Assembly: GCF_963678635.1 (NCBI RefSeq)
Contig: NC_087065.1
Span: 77,757,396 to 77,821,395, forward strand
Source: Symsagittifera roscoffensis
Lineage: Eukaryota > Xenacoelomorpha > Acoela > Convolutidae
Reading direction: 5' to 3'
Length of the DNA: 64,000 bases
This document shows, one piece after another, positions 33,801-42,555 of the stretch; the first letter of the stretch is position 1, and each line of letters opens with the position of its first letter. The notes beneath the pieces were generated by a model, which saw only the letters and a list, made by a program, of their open reading frames with translations, had not been told where the DNA came from and made no database searches. The position numbers and the translations under genes were made by a program.

Positions 33801-33936
33801 ATGGCCCTGGTTCAGGCGTATTCCCCACTTCCATGTCTTCACCGGCTTCACTGAGAGTTTCATCCATACTCTCTTCTTCTGACTCATGTCTCCTTCTCTC
33901 GAGAATTTTCTTAAATCGGTCCTCGAAAGGGTCCAC
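30844..33936 (-). CDS. Giant-element ORF4, unknown function, 1,030 aa
   Basis: A long open frame that overlaps the end of ORF3 by 26 nt in the +1 frame and has no ATG at its start (first codon shown is GTG). Visible: an acidic, low-complexity N-terminus (1-100), a basic RKRKRE stretch near 258-263 that could be a nuclear localisation signal, a Trp-containing helical region (340-500), and a cysteine cluster at about 770-787 (C-X4-C-X6-C-X4-C). The basic stretch and the Cys cluster are conserved in copy 1. No envelope features (signal peptide, furin site, membrane anchor) are evident. Function unknown. Confidence 0.75.
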   Translation of the reverse strand: MDPFEDRFKKILERRRHESEEESMDETLSEAGEDMEVGNTPEPGPSGEELTTQELLKDLSEENWADTATPPLNPSPRKNLELPLASETFNMGMILLSSEERERNTFEGNRDIFLGSLKDDAWQEFLGEFNQEVGSETTLDKFKEELWDTVVRFGEPLLIGTGLDEKARKELLSKLVELRNSRSKTREEKCENSSTRRQKTVDKMVDDIKRDKVGTSNMIKSTNILKARAGGRQELEGVDGEVESVMVATTPSSRDVKTRKRKREVEGLGSPSVDAVSEGNLRETAPMILARCKTAAYKSSSELRRPLEVEREIEVSTSSTSEEDFKPQKINVKRGSTNGQTWEVDVGKEWISKAHQATGKRVTSDPLERNKTRNTSRTWWVALETLKEMEDCWKKLDSRVARKRRNWATQQKAEVNRIEMANHLKRSWQSLLKDHFEEAMRTPSSAPPLMANPFVRTAGQLMFTWSLVGIELETLTSYDRLKLGSKKLDVYQALMQHVARDNSGLSLARRKDATCFLRWIMSMMSDSTILACQQRASVSKTMEKRVSTVILNVYQSTGIEKEEGSRLSLENHRKLDEVRRFYNKKFEEEHDVHRNLASSEQYSRLSEKGEYQYVSGVMGMAYNPFLDSEAGGAHRNHEVAELLKFWTERIMEIDAVEKEGPSLGLILEKTPEVVSIPRSNKRVEVNMGDGNGLLTTNLGVVWKLLRPSWCPHPHASLIEETTERVRLAPTEDEDLAKLSVLHKLISPQMQEPGEKTSNPGSAKKLEPGSCLDSTCGNGEHTCDGRSCVRILSFQKEDLVTCFEDITEREKSEVQIVAECYARTTVNIATALGFFSRMCSLQSLERLESEHHLVTALSVESWPGVLQVTQKHIRSWKVGLEAEMGFPMSEAYGLPLNAKSLIGSMMANFCGSHYPLHMVMVEASSHRVLVDKAFSVPKCVRLARISHHSHKLLRKIRGAVPKELRDDLSEIWGEELLKLERENTSDHERQNVIGKPVGSAPNLEDNDTMHEKMMELEPLLEASGENAHATV

Positions 33937-36900
33937 TCCTCTTGTCTCCAGGCGTGTCCACTGACAGTGGTGATGGTGTCGTAGGATCCAGCTTTTTGTA
34001 TTCCGTCAGTGCTACATGCAGTTGACCTGCTGCATCTAGTTCTGTTCCCTCCTGTCTCATTTCCACCTGTTCCAAGCCATAGGGTGCCTTATATTTTCTC
34101 GTGGCAAATTTCATGTCGTCCACCAATGCGACGTGCCCCTCCATCACGATCATCCTGCCATCATCCCATATGGGTAGCATGTTCTCAAGTCCCTCCTTCT
34201 CTAGAGTTCTCAAGACCTTCCGCACCTCATATCCGGGGGGCTGCGAACCTCTACTCTTTTTCGCTTGCGTCGTCCACGAATTTACCTTCGTCTCGCTGGT
34301 ATGGAAGTAGACCGCCGCCGTGTAGCCGATGAACAGGGGGTCCCAGCCATCAGTGAAATCCTTCTGCATTTCCTCCGTCGTCATCCTCGCCATTATGGAG
34401 GGAACTACCAAGGGACTATTCATTCCTAAGGTCATCCTCCTGACTATTGGGAACTCAGGCATGGTGGCTGGGAGGATTTCTTTCTCCATTATGGTCTCTA
34501 GCTCCCTCTTCACCAGTGCGAAGCACTCCTTCCAGGCAGGAATTCTCAAGATTTCCCGTCCGTCTGCCGTCAATGGGTTCAAGTTCCAGAATTTGGGATA
34601 CATTTCGATGGGACCCTCTCGCTTGCCTCCCATTCTACATTGCATTTGCCCCCTGAAGTTGTACACTATTAGCTCGGCATCTTTCACCTTTCCAAGGAGT
34701 ACCGTGTTGCTCATTCGCCCTCTGAGCACCTCCTGCTGACACCAATTTAACGCCGTCCCATCCAGTATACTGATAAGACTCAAGTGCGTTACAGAGTGAC
34801 GATACGTTGTCACCAGGGGGTCTGGGAACGCGTACGTCACTGCTGGACCATAAATGCAGGTTACCACCTCCTCTAGGCCCCGGATTATCCTCATTGGGTC
34901 CGACCTCATTGCCAGGCATAGGTCCGTCAACAGAGGCATCCCTCTGTTCGTCTTCTTCCATTCTTCTCTCGAAGTTGGATTCTCATCTTCACCCGTCATG
35001 TGCCGATTTTGCATCATGAGGTATTGTACTAGCAACGTCTTCAACCCTGCGGCACACTTGTAGGAGCTGGTTTCAATGCTCGTGTGGACTCTCCCCATGG
35101 ACAGAGGCTCTCCATATTCCATTAATCGATGAAACGACACCAATTCCCCATGGGTCAAGAGTACTAGTGCCAGGTACCCATCAACTCGAAGTGTCTCCAC
35201 TCCTCGACTAAACATGTATGCTGGGCCCATGTTGAACAAGTATCTGGGGTAGACCAAATACAGGGCCAAGAGCAGGCTGATGGGCATGCCCAGTATCTCC
35301 TGCACGAAGGCTCCAAAGATAGTCGCCGTGGTACCGAATATTCCTGCCAAGAATTCCTTCTCCCAGCAAGGACTCAAGAACTTGAGAATCTCGTAATCCC
35401 TCCTAGTCTTCAATTCGCCTTTGGCGTGCTCTCTCCAGAACCCTCCAATCGTCACTTCATTGGCGGCCGAGACAAATCTAGCCACCGTCATGTCTCTTGC
35501 TTCGGCCAGCTCCAGTTGTTTCTCCAGAAAACTCCAGACTTGTTTCACGAGGGGTGGTGCTTCCTCCCTTGTCTTGTTCGTGGCGTTCTCCAGCCTTGGT
35601 GTCAAAAATGGCCACCAGCCATTCTCTTGAGTCAAACGATATTTCATCGATTCTAATTGCTTTTCCGTCTCGGCCACATTTCTTCTCTCGTTACTGGGAC
35701 CTCTAGACTTGCTGGTGGAGTTTGTGATCTTCACATCCATACTCCGAAACCACAAGCTGGCCGTTAATTTGCTTATCGCCGGGTGATCGTCCCCGATGAC
35801 TGGGCTGAACTTGAGTTGCCTGGCAAAGTTCGATATCTCTAGCAAGAGCACCTCGTCTAATACGATCAGGATGTCGGCTAGTCCATAAAAGCCCCTCAGT
35901 GCATGAGATATGTCCGCCCATGCCGCCGCCAATTCTGACTTGCGAAGCCTCAGGTTCGATGGCTCCAACTCCCGATTGGGGGCTGCCATTAGAATCCGCC
36001 ATTCATTCCCTTCTGCTATCAGGATCAAGACCGCGTACACGAACTGTAGGGCGGGTGGCATATTCGCGTATCCAGGGGATGTGGTAAACACCACCTTCGT
36101 CTTGGACCCAAATCTCGAGACAACACTCTCTTGCACTTCATTCATCGCCGCAAACAACGCCTGAATGGCTTCCCATATCTTCCTCGATGTCGGAATTTCA
36201 TCGCCCTTTAGTTGCTCAAGAAGTCCCATCGCGTGCAGGTGATCATTCATTCCTGCAAACAATAGCAGCTCAGGTTCACAGGGCATCTCCGACTTTATTG
36301 CCACCACCAGAGTTAACATCTGATTTAATTCAGCTCCTGGCAAAGAGTATATCAAAGTCTCCGGCCAGAACAACTTGGGAGACGTTCCTTCGAAGTCTGA
36401 TCCCGCCACAATGACTACTCTCGCAGCAGCTGGATCTGCTCTATCATAAACTGCCAGGGTTTTGGCCAGCTGGGTACTCCCACAGGGCTTCCCGTACCGG
36501 TGATCTTCCGCCAATTTCGAGCCTTCGTAAGCGGCATCTGGCAATCCCGTTCCTCCCGGATTGAGTAGCTTGTCTACCACCTTTAACTGTGCCGGGGTTG
36601 CCAACCTGATCCTGGCGATGCTAGTTCGGTGCTTGGGAGGTTCTGCTATAAGTCCAGGACTCCCCAGCAGCTTGAGAGGTCTGTAGTTAATGGGTCCCAT
36701 GATCGCTTTTGTGGGAATTCCAGTCAGGTCTGTGGTCTCCATCAACTTCGCTCTCGAGAAGTGCGCCTCATGAGCTTTCAACCAGTCCACGCAATGATGC
36801 CTATTCAAATCCTCGTGTGACACTCGTTCGATCCCCAGGGTTTCCGCCAATTCTCGCCTGCATTCCAAACTCTCTAGATCCAGTTCTTTCACCTTCTCAG

Positions 36901-38923
36901 GATATCTCAAGCGAGCGGTCTCCATAGACTTCTTTTCCCGTTTGCTCTCTGCCACTACCACTGAGGATATCGCCGAGCCTGGAGGTGTTGATGACGTCAC
37001 CTCCTCAGACTCCATTGGCGTGGCACTCTGCAATCTGGTCTGGCTGCTCCTTGAACTGTCTCTAGTGTCAACTCTCGGTCCCAAGCGACCAGATAAGGCC
37101 CTTGAGGCAAGGAATGGTGGGTTCGGAGGTGGTCCTAATGTGAATTGGGCTGTCTCTAGCAGATCCGCCTCCAGCGCGTTTATGTGTTCTTGGAAGACGT
37201 CGTTTAGCCACTCTGCTCCCCTCGGTCTATCAAAATGGATTCCATCATTGGAGGTGTCTTCAGGGAATCCCTCTTTCTCCATGCGCTCTGCCACGTCCAA
37301 CAGTCTGACAGGGAGCACACTCTTCCGGTGGATGTCTCGTATCACCTTGTTTAGGTTCCGCACCTTCTCGTTCATCTCCAAGGCGTGCTGATCAAACATC
37401 ATGTTGTAGGGGACAGTACATACCGTCAACAGGATGGGGTCCATCTGAATCCTCAGTTCCTCAAGAAGGCAGCTCACCTTATCGTGCAGCCTTGTTATTT
37501 TCCTCGCTTCTCCCCTTGATACATCGTTGGTCCCGACCATCAGGGTCACCGTGTATACTTTGGTCATCCCCAGCAGGTCAAGCGTTGCCAACATCTGTGG
37601 CGTGGCAGCTCCAGCGAAACTCAAGATTCCTGTCTGCCAGTGCGATCGGATCCGGGTCAACACCCGCACCAGGCTGTCCCCTACGATTAGGTGAACCGCA
37701 CCTTCTGGTACCCGGGGTGGCGCCAAGTACTGCACCCAGGCCGCATCATGAAAGCAGTCTCTCCTAGCTTTCTGCTCCGCACTCCAGTCCAGCCGATTGT
37801 GCCTGTGGTACCTCCCCTCTGTATTCTTCTTATAACTCGAGATCACGACACTCCTAACCGGCTGTTCCCTCCACGTCGGGGGAAGCTCCGGTCTTGCCGA
37901 ACTCTCGCGACTCTTTTGTCGCAATCTCTCGCCCAGTTCTTTCAGACGCGATGAGCCGCCGCTCACCTGACTGTCACTCGAGGTCGAGGTTGGGGTATAT
38001 CCCGGCAGCTCCACATCCATCAGTGGGCGTATGGGTTGCGTCTCTAGGCTACGCAAGGAAGACGTTGCGACATTCGGTATCCAGACTTCCAACCCTTCAC
38101 TCATGTGTTCTCGGGCCTCGCGGTCAAGGTTGAACCGTGCTCTTGCTCTGGGGGCTTCATCCACCTCCATACGTGACACTGGCCTCGAGCTGGTGACCAC
38201 TCGCTCCTTCGGCCTGGCTCCCTTCTGTGCATCAAGCTCGCGTTGTCGTTGTTCTATTCTGTCCAACTCCGACCTCAGTTGATCACGATTTGCGGCGTTC
38301 TCCCGCACCCTTAGCTCCTGTTGATGTTCAGCTTTTTGCATCTCAAGCAACCTCAGCGCCTGGTCTCGCTCGTTGACCGCCTGGTCCTTTTCCAGCTGAA
38401 CCTTCTCCCGATCCAGCTTTGCCTGATCCCGATCGAGGTTCGCCTTATTCCTTTCCTTCTGCGTCTTCTCGAGCTCTTTCTGTAGAACACCTAGATCCGG
38501 ATATGCCTCGGTCGTCTGTTGCGTTCGTGACATCGAAGGCACCCTACTCGAGCTCTGGCTTGTGGATCTTACTGTTGGCCTAGTCGGTAGTGGGAATTCC
38601 CCTGCGCCATATTCGGTATTGTTATTCAGGCCAGGATTCCTTGCCAAGTCAAAACCCCTTACTCCTCCATCCACATTCCAAGACAACCATCTGGTCTGTT
38701 CTTGGTTCGATATTCCCTCGGTGGTGTAGCCGATCATCAAGACAGCCTCCGTCGCAGACTCCCTGCATTCACCCTGGTCTTCCAACTGGAGGATGGCATT
38801 CAGCATTATCGCCCTTCTCTCGTCTATTTGGGTATAATCCAGGTCCCTCAGGCGTCTGTACAGCTCATCAAGAGTAGGCTTCTTCAGGGCCGCGGGCATG
38901 GATTTCCAGAATCTGTCTGCCAT
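33911..38923 (-). CDS. Giant-element ORF3: SGNH/GDSL esterase with coiled coil and second SGNH-like domain
   Basis: 1,670 aa, uninterrupted, ATG at 38923. Layout: N-terminal conserved region (1-115), charged coiled coil (about 145-235), and an SGNH hydrolase domain (about 408-585). The SGNH domain has block I V-G-D-S-L (Ser417), block II S-F-A-G-A (Gly near 438), block III V-G-T-N-D (Asn466) and block V D-G-I-H (Asp560, His563). All four catalytic blocks are present, so an active esterase/lipase-type enzyme is plausible. A second, degenerate SGNH-like domain (about 835-1030) has V-A-G-S-D-F, L-P-G-A and F-A-G-M-N-D but no evident D-x-x-H. It is followed by a helical region with a hydrophobic stretch at 1189-1228. 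No signal peptide. It lies where errantiviruses carry env. Homologues occur in copy 1 and at 1-2950. Confidence 0.88.
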   Translation of the reverse strand: MADRFWKSMPAALKKPTLDELYRRLRDLDYTQIDERRAIMLNAILQLEDQGECRESATEAVLMIGYTTEGISNQEQTRWLSWNVDGGVRGFDLARNPGLNNNTEYGAGEFPLPTRPTVRSTSQSSSRVPSMSRTQQTTEAYPDLGVLQKELEKTQKERNKANLDRDQAKLDREKVQLEKDQAVNERDQALRLLEMQKAEHQQELRVRENAANRDQLRSELDRIEQRQRELDAQKGARPKERVVTSSRPVSRMEVDEAPRARARFNLDREAREHMSEGLEVWIPNVATSSLRSLETQPIRPLMDVELPGYTPTSTSSDSQVSGGSSRLKELGERLRQKSRESSARPELPPTWREQPVRSVVISSYKKNTEGRYHRHNRLDWSAEQKARRDCFHDAAWVQYLAPPRVPEGAVHLIVGDSLVRVLTRIRSHWQTGILSFAGAATPQMLATLDLLGMTKVYTVTLMVGTNDVSRGEARKITRLHDKVSCLLEELRIQMDPILLTVCTVPYNMMFDQHALEMNEKVRNLNKVIRDIHRKSVLPVRLLDVAERMEKEGFPEDTSNDGIHFDRPRGAEWLNDVFQEHINALEADLLETAQFTLGPPPNPPFLASRALSGRLGPRVDTRDSSRSSQTRLQSATPMESEEVTSSTPPGSAISSVVVAESKREKKSMETARLRYPEKVKELDLESLECRRELAETLGIERVSHEDLNRHHCVDWLKAHEAHFSRAKLMETTDLTGIPTKAIMGPINYRPLKLLGSPGLIAEPPKHRTSIARIRLATPAQLKVVDKLLNPGGTGLPDAAYEGSKLAEDHRYGKPCGSTQLAKTLAVYDRADPAAARVVIVAGSDFEGTSPKLFWPETLIYSLPGAELNQMLTLVVAIKSEMPCEPELLLFAGMNDHLHAMGLLEQLKGDEIPTSRKIWEAIQALFAAMNEVQESVVSRFGSKTKVVFTTSPGYANMPPALQFVYAVLILIAEGNEWRILMAAPNRELEPSNLRLRKSELAAAWADISHALRGFYGLADILIVLDEVLLLEISNFARQLKFSPVIGDDHPAISKLTASLWFRSMDVKITNSTSKSRGPSNERRNVAETEKQLESMKYRLTQENGWWPFLTPRLENATNKTREEAPPLVKQVWSFLEKQLELAEARDMTVARFVSAANEVTIGGFWREHAKGELKTRRDYEILKFLSPCWEKEFLAGIFGTTATIFGAFVQEILGMPISLLLALYLVYPRYLFNMGPAYMFSRGVETLRVDGYLALVLLTHGELVSFHRLMEYGEPLSMGRVHTSIETSSYKCAAGLKTLLVQYLMMQNRHMTGEDENPTSREEWKKTNRGMPLLTDLCLAMRSDPMRIIRGLEEVVTCIYGPAVTYAFPDPLVTTYRHSVTHLSLISILDGTALNWCQQEVLRGRMSNTVLLGKVKDAELIVYNFRGQMQCRMGGKREGPIEMYPKFWNLNPLTADGREILRIPAWKECFALVKRELETIMEKEILPATMPEFPIVRRMTLGMNSPLVVPSIMARMTTEEMQKDFTDGWDPLFIGYTAAVYFHTSETKVNSWTTQAKKSRGSQPPGYEVRKVLRTLEKEGLENMLPIWDDGRMIVMEGHVALVDDMKFATRKYKAPYGLEQVEMRQEGTELDAAGQLHVALTEYKKLDPTTPSPLSVDTPGDKRSGPFRGPI

Positions 38924-39443
38924 TCTCTGTGACTTCGGGATGTATACAGGTATGTGTTAACCAGCTCAAGAATTAGCTTACCGGCTCAAGAATTACCTTA
39001 CCGACTCAAGTATTACCCAACTCAAGAATTCTCTCGAAATGTTCCCTTGCAAATACTTGCTGTAAGTGCCGATTATCGCGAGTTCGATCAAGGTTTCTCT
39101 CTCTGTTTCTCGCTTGAGTATAGTTGGACTCTCAACTTTGTTTTTCAAACTTGATCTGAAAACAGTAAGCATATTGAAACCTGACATGTCATGTTCCTAA
39201 CCTAGGGACCCCCCTTTTACCAGTATGGTTAAAATCTTATCATTCTCATATCACTTAAAACAATTCAATTGGAATTTCCTTAAAAGCATGCAGATTCATT
39301 TTATGTATTAGCACCGTTAACTCTTTTTTAAAATTCAATTGTCATGCCAGTCATATCTTAAGATCCCTTTACCAGCGCCGCACCCCAGTACCTAACTCAA
39401 GACTTCTCCCTCACACCCGACTCGATACCCCCATGTACCCGAC
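38924..39443 (-). promoter_or_regulatory. Integrase-ORF3 spacer with CTCAAGAATT tandem repeats
   Basis: 520 bp without coding sequence. At 38955-39030 there are about four imperfect 20-bp repeats with the core CTCAAGAATTACCTTACC, matching the repeat found at the same place in copy 1 (reverse complement GGTAAGGTAATTCTCAAG). It may control a separate ORF3 transcript; not demonstrable here. Confidence 0.5.
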
Positions 39444-42400
39444 TCAGGCGATGCTCAAGTAGTACTTCTTATGAAGATACACCATTATCTCAGTTTCTGC
39501 AAAGACCACATGTAGGATAGCGTACAATTCCCTCGGGCTCAGTTTGCCCCTGTTTGGGTCATACACCGGCATTGAGACTTCTGTTATCCCTCTTTCAATC
39601 ATGAAGTCTCGTAATCTTGTTAGTGCCAATATCACGTGTTCGGGATCGATTGTGTTCCTGTCATTGACCCTCGTTACTAGGAAGCACAGATATTTGCCCG
39701 GGACTTGTGCCACTGACGGTGGAAGCGCTGCCATCCCTCCCAGTCCTGGCCTCTGTCTGAACAGAAACTCTACATTCTGGTACTCTCTTTTGAAGTCAGC
39801 TTCCAATCTTGATTTGAAACTCATGTCCGCCGTGATGCAGATCGCGCTGGTCCTGTTTGACAGGATGAAGTCGCTATCCGTTATCATGATGTTCTCCGAG
39901 TATTCATTGGGTATTTCGAATTTCGTTTTGAAATTCCTACCTATAGTAGGCTCTGGCTCTTCTTCCTCCAGTTCCAATTCACTCGTTTCTCTCACTTCCT
40001 TGAGCTTCTTTATCATCAAATTTTCGGTGTGGGTAAGTCCTACCCCCACTCCCCGGACAAAAATATTTATCGACGTCCCCGTCGATGTTGTCGGGTTTGA
40101 ATTGTCCTGAGGAACGTGCAGTGGCCTGTCCGTTGCCGTCCATCCGAAAAGAGGGTCTTCTGTCTTCATGTAATTTGCTGCTGATACATCGACTTGCTGA
40201 ATGCTTTGTCCTTCGCGGCTCTCGTCTTTGACATCACGCATCCACTCTAGAATCCTCAAGTTTGTGTTCTCCCTCCTCTCTATCTCACTCTGTTCGAGAT
40301 CCGTTTCTAATTCTGGCGTCGAGTAGTCATCCTGCGGATAATGACCACCATCGTCAATGACCTGCCATTCCTCTCCTGCTTCCAGTTCGCCTGCCTTCAG
40401 TAATTCCTCGCCCAATTTGTCTGGCTGTATCTTATCGATCAAGAAGTCATCCCCGTACCTGTTGTACCTCATGCCTGTGCGTTTACGATTGCCAGTCCTG
40501 GTTTCCGGTGGTGTTGTTCGATCCGGTTCAATCCATTTCGGCACCTCGTCTTGCTCCGGGTCGTTCCAGTCTTCTTCTACAAATGATCCTGCATCAGACT
40601 CCACTCCTATCTTTTCATTGTCGTCCAAACTCAAGTTCTCATTACCATCATTTTTCTCTCTAGTGCCTTTCTCATTCACTTCACACGCTGGCTCTACCAC
40701 CAGGTACTCAAGACCCTCCATGTCCTTCGGTATGCACCAATCCTCTGGGGATGGGACGTGAGGCTTCAGATTTTCATAATGTGCCGCTCGCCCAGTACTC
40801 AAGCGATAGAACCGTCCTTGTTGATGAACCTCCGTTATCATGAATGGTCCCCTCCACTTCTTGAGTAGTTTCTTTGTTCCCTTGGGCGGTATTACATTTT
40901 GGAAGACCCACACATATTGGCCCACTTCATATGGCTTTGCTCTTAATATTTTTTCGTCATATTTCCTACGTTGCCTCATTTGCACTTGCGCCGTGTTCCT
41001 CCTGCATAGCTCGTTCAACTCCTGTTGTCTTTTGATCGCTTCTTTCACGTATGCCTGAGGCGACGTCCTTTTCCCCTCGTATTCTGGGTAAAAGAATGTC
41101 AGAGGCATTGCTCTCTCCCTGCCTGTCAACATCATGAAAGGACTGATGCCCGTAGTTGAGTGCTGTGTACTGTTGTAGGCTCCTACTACCTGTGGCAGGT
41201 ATTTGTCCCAGTCCGTCATGTATCTTGAGCAGTACACCCTTAACATGTTGACCAGTGTCCTGTTTTGTCTCTCTACCAACCCATTGGTCTGCGGATGATA
41301 GGTCGTCGAGTGTGCTTGAGCAATGTGCGATCTCTTCATCAATTCTTTTGTCAAGTCCCCCACGAAAGCTTTGCCGTTGTCCGACTGGAAAGTTATTGGA
41401 CAACCATACCGCGATATCCAATGCGTTATCAGATGATCACATGTCTCTTCGGCCGAGGCTGTCTGGCACGGAACCGCTTCCGCCAACTTTGTGAAGTGAT
41501 CTATTATAACCAGTATCTGGTTGTATCCCGACTCTGTCATGCAGATTTTTTGATGGTCTATCTGCACCACTTCATTGAACTCTGAGCTCTCAACTGACTT
41601 GAGTGGAAACTTCATCTTCCTTGGGTCTTTTACCTGGAGACATGCCAGGCAGGCATTCACCGATCTCTCGCAAGCTTTTCTCATTCCTGGCCAATCAAAT
41701 CTGTGAAGTATCCTTTGTTGTACTTTGTCTATCCCCTGGTGACCCATCTGGTCGTGTGATCTGAAAAGCACCTCTGTCTGGTACAATTGTGGTAGTATGA
41801 TGAGGTTGTGTTTGTGTAATATCTTTTCCTCATCTCTCCTCTTGCACGCTACCACTCCATCAGCTGTGTGATAAAGTAAGTCTTTCTTTTCTTTGTAGAA
41901 CTGGCTCAAGATCTTGTAGCTGTCTTCCTCAAGTTCCCCCTTCTCCTTGACCCCCGACTGGATCCATTTGGAGAGGTTACTTGTCATTTTGTCATTCTTC
42001 TGGGCTCTTATTAGGTCTGACAGCCTATATCTTGCCTTGACATGCTCCTTTAGCGCCATGATCTGTCCATTCATCTCACCAGGGTTGTGGATGTCATCAC
42101 TCAGTTTCACGCATATCATCCTTTTCACGATTTTCATATCATCTTCTGGCACCAGATTCGTTCTGATGTTTGAGTTGCATGATAGTTCCCTGAATGGTTT
42201 CCTTGCGACCGCAATTTTCTCAAGTTCCTCACCACCTCGCATCTCCTGTATGTCCATGTTGTATGTTCCTGAAGATGGATCCGTCTGTAACTCCCTGTCG
42301 TGGTGCCTTGTCTTCTCTTCCGCCAGTATCATGCACAGACTGTCCTGGTTTTCGCTGCTCTCATCCGCGTCTTCATCCCATCCTTCACGCTCCCCGGACA

Positions 42401-42494
42401 ATTTTCCTTCTCCGGTTCCTTCTTCCGTGAACCTGGAACACTCCCCGGACTCTTGACCTAGTCCCAGGTGTTCAGTATCTTCCTTGAACGTCAC
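39444..42494 (-). CDS. Giant-element integrase polyprotein with C-terminal macro domain
   Basis: 1,016 codons. An H2C2 zinc-binding region (about 247-285: H-x4-H then C-L-A-C), a DDE integrase core with Asp313, Asp372 and Glu408 (35 residues between the last two), and a GPY/F-like R-G-P-F module at about 548-551. A long acidic linker (600-850) leads to a macro-domain-like region (about 866-1008): I-T-D-S-D-F, S-A-I-C-I-T-A-D-M-S-F, G-G-M-A-A-L, K-Y-L-C-F-L-V-T and V-S-M-P-V. It resembles the OARD1/Poa1 type, which removes or binds ADP-ribose. The G-C-G-L-D loop carrying the catalytic Asp of OARD1 is replaced (Y-D-P-N-R-G-K-L), so binding rather than hydrolysis is more likely. The frame differs from ORF2 because of a 13-bp tandem duplication just upstream, so it is probably the distal part of pol. 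Confidence 0.88.
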   Translation of the reverse strand: MTFKEDTEHLGLGQESGECSRFTEEGTGEGKLSGEREGWDEDADESSENQDSLCMILAEEKTRHHDRELQTDPSSGTYNMDIQEMRGGEELEKIAVARKPFRELSCNSNIRTNLVPEDDMKIVKRMICVKLSDDIHNPGEMNGQIMALKEHVKARYRLSDLIRAQKNDKMTSNLSKWIQSGVKEKGELEEDSYKILSQFYKEKKDLLYHTADGVVACKRRDEEKILHKHNLIILPQLYQTEVLFRSHDQMGHQGIDKVQQRILHRFDWPGMRKACERSVNACLACLQVKDPRKMKFPLKSVESSEFNEVVQIDHQKICMTESGYNQILVIIDHFTKLAEAVPCQTASAEETCDHLITHWISRYGCPITFQSDNGKAFVGDLTKELMKRSHIAQAHSTTYHPQTNGLVERQNRTLVNMLRVYCSRYMTDWDKYLPQVVGAYNSTQHSTTGISPFMMLTGRERAMPLTFFYPEYEGKRTSPQAYVKEAIKRQQELNELCRRNTAQVQMRQRRKYDEKILRAKPYEVGQYVWVFQNVIPPKGTKKLLKKWRGPFMITEVHQQGRFYRLSTGRAAHYENLKPHVPSPEDWCIPKDMEGLEYLVVEPACEVNEKGTREKNDGNENLSLDDNEKIGVESDAGSFVEEDWNDPEQDEVPKWIEPDRTTPPETRTGNRKRTGMRYNRYGDDFLIDKIQPDKLGEELLKAGELEAGEEWQVIDDGGHYPQDDYSTPELETDLEQSEIERRENTNLRILEWMRDVKDESREGQSIQQVDVSAANYMKTEDPLFGWTATDRPLHVPQDNSNPTTSTGTSINIFVRGVGVGLTHTENLMIKKLKEVRETSELELEEEEPEPTIGRNFKTKFEIPNEYSENIMITDSDFILSNRTSAICITADMSFKSRLEADFKREYQNVEFLFRQRPGLGGMAALPPSVAQVPGKYLCFLVTRVNDRNTIDPEHVILALTRLRDFMIERGITEVSMPVYDPNRGKLSPRELYAILHVVFAETEIMVYLHKKYYLSIA

Positions 42495-42555
42495 TTTCTT
42501 TTTCCTAACCTTGGTCTGCTCCAGAATGTCTTCGGGGATTTTGTCAACTTTGCTG

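Noticed and set aside
30077-38923. Envelope gene(s) in ORF3-5
   Set aside because: No signal peptide, cleavage site or C-terminal membrane anchor could be seen; ORF3 instead has coiled coil and SGNH domains. Only the position is env-like.
33911-38923. ORF3 as a captured host gene outside the element
   Set aside because: It lies between integrase and the 3' LTR in the same place in two independently inserted copies, with equal spacer length and similar spacer repeats.
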